Origin: AP-15 sp963747735
Lineage (GTDB): Bacteria > Pseudomonadota > Alphaproteobacteria > ATCC43930 > CGMCC-115725
Assembly: GCA_963747735.1 (NCBI GenBank)
Contig: CAVVGE010000015.1
Location: forward strand, 1 to 64,000
Direction of reading: 5' to 3'
Length of the DNA: 64,000 nucleotides
Notes under the pieces: model-generated
The model's input: only the letters and a program-made list of their open reading frames with translations
Databases searched by the model: none
What the model was told of the DNA's origin: nothing
Shown here: positions 44,018 to 52,275 of the stretch, piece by piece
How positions within the stretch are numbered: the stretch's first letter is position 1
Layout: each line of letters opens with the position of its first letter
Translations under genes and position numbers: made by a program

Positions 44018-46003
44018 TCACTCGAATTCGAGGATCACGTCGTCGACGGCGAGGCTGGCGCCGGGGCTGACGCGAATTCGCGCGATGCGGCCGTCGCGCT
44101 CGGCGCGCAGCACATTCTCCATCTTCATCGCCTCGACGATGGCGAGCGGCTCGCCGGCCTTGACCTCCTGGCCCGGCGCTACCACCACCTCGCTGAGGAG
44201 CCCCGGCATCGGCGACAGCACCAGGCGCGAGGTGTCGGGTGCGGTCTTCTGCGGCATCAGCGCCAGCAATTCGGCGGCACGCGGCGACAATACCTGCGCC
44301 CGGCGTACGACGCCGCCATGCACCAGCCGAAAGGCGGCACCCGGCAGGCGCTCCACTTGCACGACCGCGTTCTGCTCGCCGAGCTCGATCCGGAGCAATG
44401 GCTGGCCCGGCCGCCAATCGGTGCGCGCGAGCATGCTGCCGCCATCGGCTTCGATACGATAGCCGCCGCCCTCGGCGCGGAGCGCGACCGGATAGGGCGT
44501 GCCGTCGAGCGAAACGATGCAATCATCGGCGATCCCGGCGGCGGCATGTGCGAGCCGGCCGTCGATTGCGGTTTCGTGCTCGCGCAGCCGGCGATGCGCC
44601 AAGGCGGCGGCGGCGCGGATCACCCGGTCGGCGGGGGCAAAGCCCGAGGGCGGGGCAAAGCCCGCCGGGAACTCCTCGGCGATAAAATCTGTCGATAGCG
44701 CACCGGCGCGAAAGCGGGGGCTGGCTGCGACCGCCGCCAGGAACGCGATGTTGTTTTGCACGCCCGTGACATGGAAGCTGTCGAGCGCCTGGCGCAACCG
44801 GTCGATCGCGCGGTCGCGGTTGGGGCCGTAGGCAACGAGCTTGGCGATCATCGGGTCGTAATAGAGGCTGATCTCCGCGCCCTCGAAGACGCCGGCATCG
44901 AGGCGCAGCCCTTCGCCCGCCGGCGGCAGATAGCGCACGAGGCGGCCGATCGACGGCAGAAAATTACGCGTCGGGTCTTCGGCATAGATGCGGGCTTCGA
45001 CCGCCGCGCCCCAAAGCCGGACATCCTCTTGCGCAAAAGGCAGCTTTTCGCCGGCCGCCACGCGGATCATCAGCTCGACGAGGTCGAGCCCTGTCACCAG
45101 CTCGGTCACCGGGTGCTCGACCTGAAGCCGCGTGTTCATCTCGAGGAAATAGAAATTGCGGTCGCGATCGGCGACGAACTCGACGGTCCCGGCCGAGCAA
45201 TATTGGACCGCGCGCGCCAAGGCCACCGCCTGCGCCCCCATCGTCTCGCGCAATGCCGCGTCGAGAAACGGGCTCGGCGCCTCCTCGATCACCTTCTGGT
45301 GGCGGCGCTGGATCGAGCATTCGCGCTCGCCCAGATGGACGATGTTGCCGTGCGCGTCGCCCAGCACCTGGATCTCGATGTGGCGCGGCTCCTCGATGTA
45401 TTTCTCGATAAACATGCGGTCGTCGCCAAAGCTCGATTTCGCCTCGCCTTGGGCGGCGCGGAATTCGTCGCGCACGGCACCGTCATCGGCGGCGACGCGC
45501 ATGCCTTTGCCGCCGCCGCCGGCCGACGCCTTGATCATGACCGGATAGCCGATGTCGCCCGCCGCCCTGACGGCACTCTCGGCGTCGGGCACGATATCGA
45601 GCCCGCCGGGGATGGTCGAGACGCCGGCGGCGCGCGCGAGCTTTTTCGATGCGATCTTGTCGCCCATCGCGGCGATCGCGGATGGCGGCGGGCCGATAAA
45701 GGTGATGCCGGCCGCGGCCAGCGCCTCGGCAAAAGCCGGGTTTTCGGACAAAAACCCGTAGCCCGGATGCACCGCCTCGGCGCCGCTCTCGCGGCAAGCT
45801 GCGACGATCCGGTCGATCCTGAGATAGCTCTCGGCCGACGGCGCCGGGCCGATCATGACCGCCTCGTCCGCCTCGCGCACATGCAGCGCCTCGGCATCGG
45901 CCTCGGAATAGACCGCGACCGTCCCAATCCCCATCCGCCGCGCGGTGCGGATCACGCGGCAGGCGATCTCGCCGCGATTGGCGATCAGGATTTTGCGAAA
46001 CAT
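44018..46003 (-). CDS. Acetyl/propionyl/methylcrotonyl-CoA carboxylase alpha subunit (biotin-dependent)
   Basis: The 661-residue protein has a biotin carboxylase domain (FRKILIANRGEIACRVIRT, ATP-grasp KASAGGGGKGMRV, EMNTRLQVEHPVTE), a linker domain and a C-terminal biotinyl domain with the acceptor Lys in VEAMKMENVL. It carboxylates biotin for transfer to an acyl-CoA by a beta subunit that is not encoded in this window. The substrate cannot be told from this subunit. It starts 40 bases after argC. Confidence 0.9.
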   Translation of the reverse strand: MFRKILIANRGEIACRVIRTARRMGIGTVAVYSEADAEALHVREADEAVMIGPAPSAESYLRIDRIVAACRESGAEAVHPGYGFLSENPAFAEALAAAGITFIGPPPSAIAAMGDKIASKKLARAAGVSTIPGGLDIVPDAESAVRAAGDIGYPVMIKASAGGGGKGMRVAADDGAVRDEFRAAQGEAKSSFGDDRMFIEKYIEEPRHIEIQVLGDAHGNIVHLGERECSIQRRHQKVIEEAPSPFLDAALRETMGAQAVALARAVQYCSAGTVEFVADRDRNFYFLEMNTRLQVEHPVTELVTGLDLVELMIRVAAGEKLPFAQEDVRLWGAAVEARIYAEDPTRNFLPSIGRLVRYLPPAGEGLRLDAGVFEGAEISLYYDPMIAKLVAYGPNRDRAIDRLRQALDSFHVTGVQNNIAFLAAVAASPRFRAGALSTDFIAEEFPAGFAPPSGFAPADRVIRAAAALAHRRLREHETAIDGRLAHAAAGIADDCIVSLDGTPYPVALRAEGGGYRIEADGGSMLARTDWRPGQPLLRIELGEQNAVVQVERLPGAAFRLVHGGVVRRAQVLSPRAAELLALMPQKTAPDTSRLVLSPMPGLLSEVVVAPGQEVKAGEPLAIVEAMKMENVLRAERDGRIARIRVSPGASLAVDDVILEFE

Positions 46004-46043
46004 AGAAATCGGATGGCATGGCCGGGCTGAGGCATCCGGCCGA

Positions 46044-46979
46044 TCATAACGCAGCGGCGAGCCCGAGCATCAGGCACAGATTCTGCACCGCCGCGCCCGA
46101 CGCACCCTTGCCGAGATTGTCGAGGCGCGCCACCAGCACCGCCTGGCGCCGGGCATCGTTGGCGTGGACCGACAATTCGAGCCGGTTGGTGGCGTTCAGC
46201 GCTTCGGGCTCGAGCGTGCCGCCGGCGGCGGGATCGACCACGGCGATGTGCGCGCAGCCGCGGTAATGCTCGCTGAGGACCGCCCGCAAATCGGCGCCAT
46301 CCGGGTTGCCGGGCAGGGTGTCGAGGTGCAGCGGCACCGATACCAGCATCCCCTGGCGGAAATGCCCGACCGAGGGGACAAAGAGCGGCCGGCGGGTCAA
46401 CCCCGAATATTGCTGGGTCTCGGCAATGTGCTTGTGCTCGAGGCCGAGCGCATAGAGCTTGAAAGCCGGACCGCCCGCCGCTTCGTGCGTCGCGATCAGC
46501 GATTTGCCGCCGCCGGAATAGCCGCTCACCGCATTGATCGTGACCGGGCAGTCGGCGGGGACCATCCCGGCATCGGTGAGCGGGCGAAGGAGCCCGATCG
46601 CACCTGTCGCATAGCAGCCGGGGTTCGCCACCCGAGGTGCCGCGGCGATGCGTTCATCTTGGCCCGCGGCCATTTCGGGAAACCCGTATTCCCAGGCGCG
46701 GTCGACACGGTGCGCGGTGCTGGCGTCGAGCACTTTCGGCGCAGCGGGGCCGAGCCCTTTGGCGAGCGCGGCCGATTCCTTGGCGGCGGCGTCGGGCAGG
46801 CAGAGGACGACGAGATCGACCTCGGCCATCATCTCGCGCCGCGCCGCCGGGTCCTTGCGGTGGCGTTCGGCGATGCTTTTGAGCTCGATCGCCGGCATCG
46901 CTTCGAGCCGGGCGCGAATCCCGAGCCCGGTGGTGCCGGCTTCGCCGTCGATAAACACCTTTGGCCGGTTCGCTGTCAT
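46044..46979 (-). CDS. argC: N-acetyl-gamma-glutamyl-phosphate reductase (type 2)
   Basis: The 311-residue enzyme has the NADP-binding VFIDGEAGTTGLGIRARL and the catalytic cysteine in VANPGCYATGAIGLLRPL, with HKHIAETQQYSG and VSVPLHLDT further on. It reduces N-acetylglutamyl phosphate in arginine synthesis. The ATG at 46979 lies 30 bases after a factor-independent terminator, and the region upstream looks like an arginine attenuator (47009-47199). Confidence 0.93.
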   Translation of the reverse strand: MTANRPKVFIDGEAGTTGLGIRARLEAMPAIELKSIAERHRKDPAARREMMAEVDLVVLCLPDAAAKESAALAKGLGPAAPKVLDASTAHRVDRAWEYGFPEMAAGQDERIAAAPRVANPGCYATGAIGLLRPLTDAGMVPADCPVTINAVSGYSGGGKSLIATHEAAGGPAFKLYALGLEHKHIAETQQYSGLTRRPLFVPSVGHFRQGMLVSVPLHLDTLPGNPDGADLRAVLSEHYRGCAHIAVVDPAAGGTLEPEALNATNRLELSVHANDARRQAVLVARLDNLGKGASGAAVQNLCLMLGLAAAL

Positions 46980-47008
46980 CTCATCAGCCCCCAACGCCTG
47001 AGTGCAAC

Positions 47009-47038
47009 AAAAAACCCCGCCGGGATCAATCGGCGGGG
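47009..47038 (-). terminator. Attenuator terminator in the argC leader
   Basis: On the minus strand CCCCGCCG and CGGCGGGG (47015-47022 and 47031-47038) form a perfect 8-bp stem with an 8-base loop, followed by six T (47014-47009). It stands between a leader ORF and argC. The sequence just before its 5' arm, GCCACCGCC (47036-47044), is complementary to GGCGGTGGC inside the leader ORF (47108-47116), allowing an alternative anti-terminator. Confidence 0.8.
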
Positions 47039-47064
47039 CGGTGGCTCGTTCCGGGGAAATCCGG

Positions 47065-47163
47065 TCAGCGGCGACCGATTTTCCGCCCGGCGCAACGCGT
47101 CGAGGCGCCACCGCCTGAGAGGCGTCGGCGTCGCTCGATCGCGGTTTTGTCGATAAGGACCAT
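47065..47163 (-). CDS. Putative arginine leader peptide of argC
   Basis: The 32-codon frame reads MVLIDKTAIERRRRLSGGGA, then STRCAGRKIGRR and a stop. Four consecutive Arg codons (cga cgc cga cgc) stand at positions 11-14, and Arg makes up eight residues in all. No Shine-Dalgarno is visible, but the expected transcription start coincides with the A of the ATG, as in the leaderless trpL of rhizobia (known). The anti-terminator segment GGCGGTGGC follows the Arg run by two codons, where a ribosome stalled on Arg codons would leave it free. Confidence 0.7.
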   Translation of the reverse strand: MVLIDKTAIERRRRLSGGGASTRCAGRKIGRR

Positions 47164-47170
47164 GGCCGCA

Positions 47171-47199
47171 AAGCTAGGCCGCATCGCAAACCTCGTCAA
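47171..47199 (-). promoter_or_regulatory. Promoter of the argC leader
   Basis: On the minus strand TTGACG (47199-47194), a 17-base spacer and TAGCTT (47176-47171) are followed 7 bases later by the leader ATG at 47163, which would then be the +1 position. Confidence 0.6.
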
Positions 47200-47276
47200 T
47201 GGCGCACGAGGCGGGAGTCGCGGCGATAACGCAAATGCTTTAGGATTGTGCGGCAGTATGTTTTGCCGGGAGGTCC

Positions 47277-48224
47277 ATGATGCCTGTGATCAAAGCTTTC
47301 GATCTCGCCTATGGGCGGTTGCGCTCGCCCGATCTCGACCGCCAAGAAGAGTTTCTGACCGATTTCGGGATGGTCCGAGCCGACCGTACCAAGACCGCGC
47401 TCTACATGCGCGGCAGCGATGCGCCGCACCATCTCCACGTCACCGAATTGGGCGAGCCGCGCTATGTCGGGATCGCGGTCCATGCCGCCGATATGGAAGA
47501 TTTGGAGCGCGTGGCGCGGGTCGAGGGTGCCTCCCGGATCGAGGACATCGACGAGCCCGGCGGCGGCAAGCGGGTGCGCCTGACCGACCCCGACGGCTAT
47601 CAGGTCGAGGTCGTCTGCGGCATGCAGATGCTCGACCCGATCCCGGTGCACCGGCCGAAAGTCAATTCCGGTGAGGACAAGTATCGCCGCAAGGGCGAAT
47701 TGTTCCGCGTCGATCCCGGCCCGTCGCACATCAAGCGGCTCGGCCATTTTGTCGTGATGAGCAAGAATTTCGAAAAGACGCTCGGCTGGTACCGCGAGAC
47801 CCTGGGCTTTCGCTGCTCCGACGAATTCTATGCCGGCGACAAGTCGAACGTGGTCGGCTCGTTCAACCGGCTCGACCGCGGCGACGATTATGTCGACCAC
47901 CACGCCTTCTTCTGCATCCGCGGCGACAAGAGCGGCCTCAATCACCTGTCGTATGAGGCGGCCGACATCGACGATGTGATGGCCGGCCACGAGCAACTCG
48001 AAAAGAAGGGCTACCAGCATATGTGGGGCATCGGCCGCCACCTGATCGGCAGCCAGCTGTTCGACTATTGGGCCGACCCGTGGGGCCGGGTGCACGAGCA
48101 CTGGGCCGACACCGACGTGTTGAACGCCCGCACCCCGCCCAATCTGATCGAGCGCGGCGCCGGCGCCGGCGGACCCTGGGGCCAGCCGATCCCGCAAATC
48201 TTTATGGGCCACGCCTCGCCCTGA
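47277..48224 (+). CDS. VOC-family extradiol (catechol 2,3-dioxygenase-like) dioxygenase
   Basis: The 315-residue two-domain protein keeps the iron ligands in the second domain: His in IKRLGHFVVMSKN, His in GLNHLSYEAADIDD and Glu in WGRVHEHWAD. GGGAGG lies just before the ATG. It probably opens a catechol-type ring produced by aromatic oxidation, such as by the Rieske enzyme at 36274. It is divergent from the argC leader. Confidence 0.88.
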   Translation: MMPVIKAFDLAYGRLRSPDLDRQEEFLTDFGMVRADRTKTALYMRGSDAPHHLHVTELGEPRYVGIAVHAADMEDLERVARVEGASRIEDIDEPGGGKRVRLTDPDGYQVEVVCGMQMLDPIPVHRPKVNSGEDKYRRKGELFRVDPGPSHIKRLGHFVVMSKNFEKTLGWYRETLGFRCSDEFYAGDKSNVVGSFNRLDRGDDYVDHHAFFCIRGDKSGLNHLSYEAADIDDVMAGHEQLEKKGYQHMWGIGRHLIGSQLFDYWADPWGRVHEHWADTDVLNARTPPNLIERGAGAGGPWGQPIPQIFMGHASP

Positions 48225-48244
48225 GCCGGTAGCCCCCTCCCTGA

Positions 48245-48268
48245 CCCTCCCCCGCGAGCGGGGGAGGG
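48245..48268. repeat. GC-rich intergenic hairpin
   Basis: CCCTCCCCCG and CGGGGGAGGG form a perfect 10-bp stem with a 4-base loop between the dioxygenase and the molybdopterin oxidase genes. It resembles the inner stem of the repeat at 7375-7401. Confidence 0.6.
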
Positions 48269-48309
48269 AGGGGTGGGGGCGAAATCGGCGGAGGGGTAAA
48301 GGGGTGCCC

Positions 48310-50646
48310 ATGAGCAAATACGGTATCGGCCAGCCGGTCTCGCGCTTCGAGGATCCGCGGCTGTTGCGCGGGCGCGGGCGGTATCAGGACGATCTGAGCC
48401 TGCCGGGCCAAGCCTATGCCGTGCTGGTGCGCTCGCCCTATGCGCATGCCCGGCTCGGCACGATCGGCACGCGCGCAGCGGCGGCGGCGCCGGGGGTGCT
48501 CGCTGTCTATACCGGTCGGGACCTCGCCGAGGACGGGCTCGGCACGATGGCGATGCGCCTCCAGCGCAAACGGCCGGACGGGACACCGATGTTCGCGCGG
48601 CCGCATCCGGGGCTGGCGCAGGGCCGGGTGCGCTATGTCGGCGACCCGGTGGCCATGGTCGTCGCCGAAACAATCGCCCAGGCGAAGGATGCGGCGGAGC
48701 TCGTCGCTGTCGAGTACGAGGAATTGCCCTCGGTCACCGACACCGCGGCCGCCGCCGGGCCGGGTGCGGCGCCGGTCTGGGACGAATGCCCGGACAATGT
48801 CTCGAATTTGTACGAGGCCGGCGACAAGACCGCGGCCGACGCCGCCTTTGCCCGCGCCACCCATATCGTCCGTCGCCGGTATCTGATCTCGCGCGTCTTT
48901 GCCCATTACATAGAGCCGCGGGGCGCGCTCGGCAGCTGGGATCCGGGCGAAGGCCGCTACACGCTCTATTGCGATTGCCAATATCCGCACCGCGTCAGAA
49001 ACGCGCTCGCCCAGAACATCTTCAAAGTGCCGGAGAGCAAGATCCGGGTTGTCTCCGGCGATGTCGGCGGCGGGTTTGGCACCAAGGGCTGGCAGTATGT
49101 CGAGCATCGCCTGGTGCTGTGGGCGGCGAAGAAGCTCGGCCGGCCGGTCAAATGGAGTTGCGAGAGGAGCGAAGCGGTGCTCGCCGACGAGCACGCCCGC
49201 GACAACGTCGCGCAAGCCGAATTGGCGCTCGACGCCGACGGGAATTTCCTCGGGCTGCGCCTCGCCACCCTCGCCGGCCACGGCGCCTATCTGTCGTCCG
49301 AGCGCAATTTGCTGCCGAGCTTCGCCAACGTCGCCACTTCGGTCGGGGTCTACGGCATCCCGGCCGCGCACGTCGCGGTGACCGGGATTTTCGTCAACAA
49401 GAACCCGGTCGCCCCCTATCGCGGCGCCGGGCGCCCGGAAGCGATCTATGTGATCGAGCGGCTCGTCGAGGATGCGGCGCGGGAATTGGGCCATGACCCG
49501 GTCGAGCTGCGCCGCCGCAACCTCGTCCCGTCGGACGCGATGCCGTACAAAAACCCATTGGGCATCACCTACGATTGCGGCGATTTCGCCGCGGTCCTGG
49601 ACGAGGCGCTCGCCAAGGCCGGCTATGCCGGGTTCGCGGTGCGGCGCGCCAAATCGCTCGAAAAGGGCAAATTGCGCGGGCTCGGCATCGCCTTTGCGAT
49701 CGAGCGCGCCGCCTCCCCAGGTCTCGAATTCGCCGAGATCCGCTTCAACCCCGGCGGCACCGCGATGCTCTTGATGGGCACCAAGAACCAGGGCCAGGGC
49801 CACGAGACGACATTCAAGCAGATCCTCTACGAGCGTCTCGGCCTCGATCCCGCCGAGGTCCAGTTTATCGACGGCGACACCGACCGGGTGGCGTTCGGCA
49901 CCGGCTCGACCGGCTCGCGTTCGACCGTGATCGGCGGCACCGCGGTGTGGAAAGCGGCGGACAAGATCATCGACAAGGGCAAGAAGATCGCCGCGCACCT
50001 CCTCGAAGTCGCCACCGCCGACCTCGATTTCGCCGACGGACGCTTCACCGTCGCCGGCACCGACCGCACGATCGCATTAAAGGAGGTCGCGCGCGCCGCA
50101 TTCCAGCCGGGCCGGCTGCCGCCCGATCTCGAAGGCGGGCTCTACGAGACCGGCACCTTTGCGCCCAAATCCGACACCTACCCCAACGGCTGCCACCTCT
50201 GCGAATTGGAGATCGACCGCGACACCGGAGCCGTCGAGATCCTCGACTACACGGTCGTGGACGACGTCGGCACAGTGGTCAACCCGACGACATTGAAAGG
50301 CCAGATCCATGGCGGTGTCGCGCAAGGGCTCGGCCAAGCGTTGATGGAAGAGGTCGCGTACGACCCGCAATCGGGGCAGCTCCTCTCAGGCAGCTTTATG
50401 GATTACGCGATGCCACGGGCCGACAATTTCGGCGCAATGCACGTTTATTCGCACCCGGTCCCGACCGCGCTCAACCCGCTGGGCGCCAAAGGGGCGGGCG
50501 AAGCCGGCACGGTCGGGGCACTCCCGGCCGTGGTCAACGCGGTCATCGACGCGCTCGCCCCGCTCGGCGTCACCGCCCTCGACATGCCCGCCAAAAGCGA
50601 AACCGTCTGGCGCGCGCTGCGGCGGGCCGAAGCGCACGAGGGATGA
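48310..50646 (+). CDS. Xanthine dehydrogenase-family molybdopterin-binding large subunit
   Basis: The 778-residue protein shows the family order: N-terminal GIGQPVSRFEDPRLLRGRGRYQDD, VGGGFGTKGWQYVEH, the active-site loop PYRGAGRPEAIY (form II, not the AYxCSFR of CO dehydrogenase), GQGHETTFKQI and the catalytic Glu in GAKGAGEAGTVGALPA. Partners with FAD and 2Fe-2S are usually encoded beside it but are absent here. The substrate is unknown. A GTG at 48304 is an alternative start. Confidence 0.88.
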   Translation: MSKYGIGQPVSRFEDPRLLRGRGRYQDDLSLPGQAYAVLVRSPYAHARLGTIGTRAAAAAPGVLAVYTGRDLAEDGLGTMAMRLQRKRPDGTPMFARPHPGLAQGRVRYVGDPVAMVVAETIAQAKDAAELVAVEYEELPSVTDTAAAAGPGAAPVWDECPDNVSNLYEAGDKTAADAAFARATHIVRRRYLISRVFAHYIEPRGALGSWDPGEGRYTLYCDCQYPHRVRNALAQNIFKVPESKIRVVSGDVGGGFGTKGWQYVEHRLVLWAAKKLGRPVKWSCERSEAVLADEHARDNVAQAELALDADGNFLGLRLATLAGHGAYLSSERNLLPSFANVATSVGVYGIPAAHVAVTGIFVNKNPVAPYRGAGRPEAIYVIERLVEDAARELGHDPVELRRRNLVPSDAMPYKNPLGITYDCGDFAAVLDEALAKAGYAGFAVRRAKSLEKGKLRGLGIAFAIERAASPGLEFAEIRFNPGGTAMLLMGTKNQGQGHETTFKQILYERLGLDPAEVQFIDGDTDRVAFGTGSTGSRSTVIGGTAVWKAADKIIDKGKKIAAHLLEVATADLDFADGRFTVAGTDRTIALKEVARAAFQPGRLPPDLEGGLYETGTFAPKSDTYPNGCHLCELEIDRDTGAVEILDYTVVDDVGTVVNPTTLKGQIHGGVAQGLGQALMEEVAYDPQSGQLLSGSFMDYAMPRADNFGAMHVYSHPVPTALNPLGAKGAGEAGTVGALPAVVNAVIDALAPLGVTALDMPAKSETVWRALRRAEAHEG

Positions 50647-50737
50647 GGCGCGTCGGTATTTCGACTGGCCGAACCGTCTGTCATCACTGGGCGCGTCCCG
50701 GTGATCCATGCCTCTATTGGTCCGACTGGAGCGCGAC

Positions 50738-51330
50738 ATGGATTTCGGCTACTTCACGCTCAGCGACAACCACTACGAACAGAATTCCCGCAGCGCCAAC
50801 CGGCTGGTCGCCGACATCGTCGACGAGGCGGTTTATGCCGACGCGCTCGGGCTCCATTCGGCCTGGATCGGCGAGCATCATTTCAGCACCCTCGGCGTCT
50901 TGTCCTGCCCCGACCTGGTGCTGGCCCATGTCGCGGCGCGCACGACCCGCATTCGTCTGGCACCCGCGGTGACCGTGCCGTGCCAGCTGCATCACCCGAT
51001 CCGACCGCGGTCGCCGAGCAATGGGCGACCCTCGACCTGTTGAGCGGCGGGCGCGTCGACTTGCCAGCCGGCCTAGGATGCCGATTGTGGCGCTGCCGGT
51101 CACTTTGAACCCCTTCATCTCCTAGATCGCGACCGCCGCGTTGCGGTTCTGAAGCACGATGCCGCGAATACCGGGCCGTTCAAGGTGTCGTTCGAGGACA
51201 ACCAATCGATCTTCGAGGAAGGCCGAGGTGGCCGCTGGCTGTGACTGAGGCGTTCATCTCAGAGCGACGGCGCCGGTGTCGCACCGCGGCCGGCATTTTC
51301 AGTTCGACGATGAATCGGCGCGATCACGCC
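50738..51330 (+). pseudogene. Luciferase-like (LLM class) flavin monooxygenase, decayed N-terminal part
   Basis: The start MDFGYFTLSDNHYEQNSRSA and AWIGEHHFSTLGVLSCPDLVLAHVAARTTRIRLAPAVTV are typical. The frame shifts near 50985 to AVAEQWATLDLLSGGRVDLPAG, then in further frames PFKVSFEDNQSIFEEG (51182-51230) and SHRGRHFQFDD (51278-51310) with stops in between. The C-terminal part of the gene resumes at about 51811. Confidence 0.75.
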
Positions 51331-51379
51331 GCGGTCCGGGTTGCGACGCGCCGCTGCCGGCCTATGTCGCATCGTTCTC

Positions 51380-51600
51380 TGCCAGATTGGACGGCGCCAT
51401 TCAGATTCTGCAACAGGCTGTCGGCATGGGGCTGCCCCAGAAATCGCCGGCCCTCGATCGCGCTCGCCGGGCCGCTCGGCTGCCGGGCTGCCATCGTGGC
51501 CACCTTGAGCCGTTCATTGCCAGATATCCGCGATGACCTTTGGCGGGCTGCAACAGGATGTCGGATTTGCCGTCGGCGTTGAAGTCACTGGTATTCCGAT
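51380..51600 (-). pseudogene. FG-GAP/VCBS repeat remnant inserted in the LLM gene
   Basis: The minus strand encodes TSDFNADGKSDILLQPAKGH and YLAMNG (51506-51590). In another frame follows a second degenerate unit, HADSLLQNLNGAVQSG (about 51380-51430). These are the D-x-N-x-D-G repeats of extracellular beta-propeller proteins. The fragment separates the two halves of the decayed monooxygenase gene. Confidence 0.5.
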
Positions 51601-51810
51601 TTGTGCTCAAGGGCGTCGTGATGCGGCCGATATCACCGTCCGCGGCGAACCATACGCGCCGTCGGGGCTGCGTAATGTCCCCGGGCGCATGAGGCGGGCA
51701 AGGGTATCCGGTGATGTGCCGGCTGTGTGATGGCCGATTTATTGCTCTGGATCGTGAACCACGAGCGCGACGGACCAGCCGCGAGCCGGCTGATGTGCAG
51801 CGGGACGGGT

Positions 51811-52205
51811 ATTTTATCATCCATTTCGCCGACACCGCCGCGGACGAGGCGGCGGCGCGGACGCGCCAGATCCGCTATTACCGGAGTGCGCACCGCTGCC
51901 TTTCCGGGGACCCGAAAACGGCGCCGCCGAGCTACCATTATTTTGTCGAGATGGTCGAGCGGCTGCGCAATTTGGGCCCCGCGGACCTCGGCGACAACTC
52001 GGTCCTCTTGGGCTCGCCGGCGCGGATCGCCGAATCATTGAAGAAGGTCGAGGCCGCCGGGTTCGACGAGGTGATCCCTCTCATGTTCAATGAAACCGTT
52101 GCAGCCCGGCGTTGAAGCCGCACCGCCGAAGTCAAGGACGAGATGGCCCGCTTCGCCGCCGAGGTGATGCCGCATTTCGCCGCGCCGCGCGAGCGTGGCA
52201 GCGGC
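51811..52205 (+). pseudogene. Luciferase-like monooxygenase, decayed C-terminal part
   Basis: One frame reads GYFIIHFADTAADEAAARTR, YHYFVEMVERLRNLGPADLG, DNSVLLGSPARIAESLKKVE, AAGFDEVIPLMFN. The last part, VKDEMARFAAEVMPHF, is in a different frame (about 52132-52180). This is the C-terminus of the same LLM gene whose start is at 50738. Confidence 0.7.
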
Positions 52206-52275
52206 GTGAGGGATGCCATTGCGCTCGCCTCCCTGATCTGGCGTTCGCCGTTATTGGGTTGTACTGACTTGCGAC

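Noticed and set aside
48310..50646. Aerobic carbon monoxide dehydrogenase large subunit (coxL)
   Set aside because: The active-site loop is PYRGAGR (form II) and not the AYxCSFR of true CO dehydrogenases, and the medium and small subunit genes are missing.
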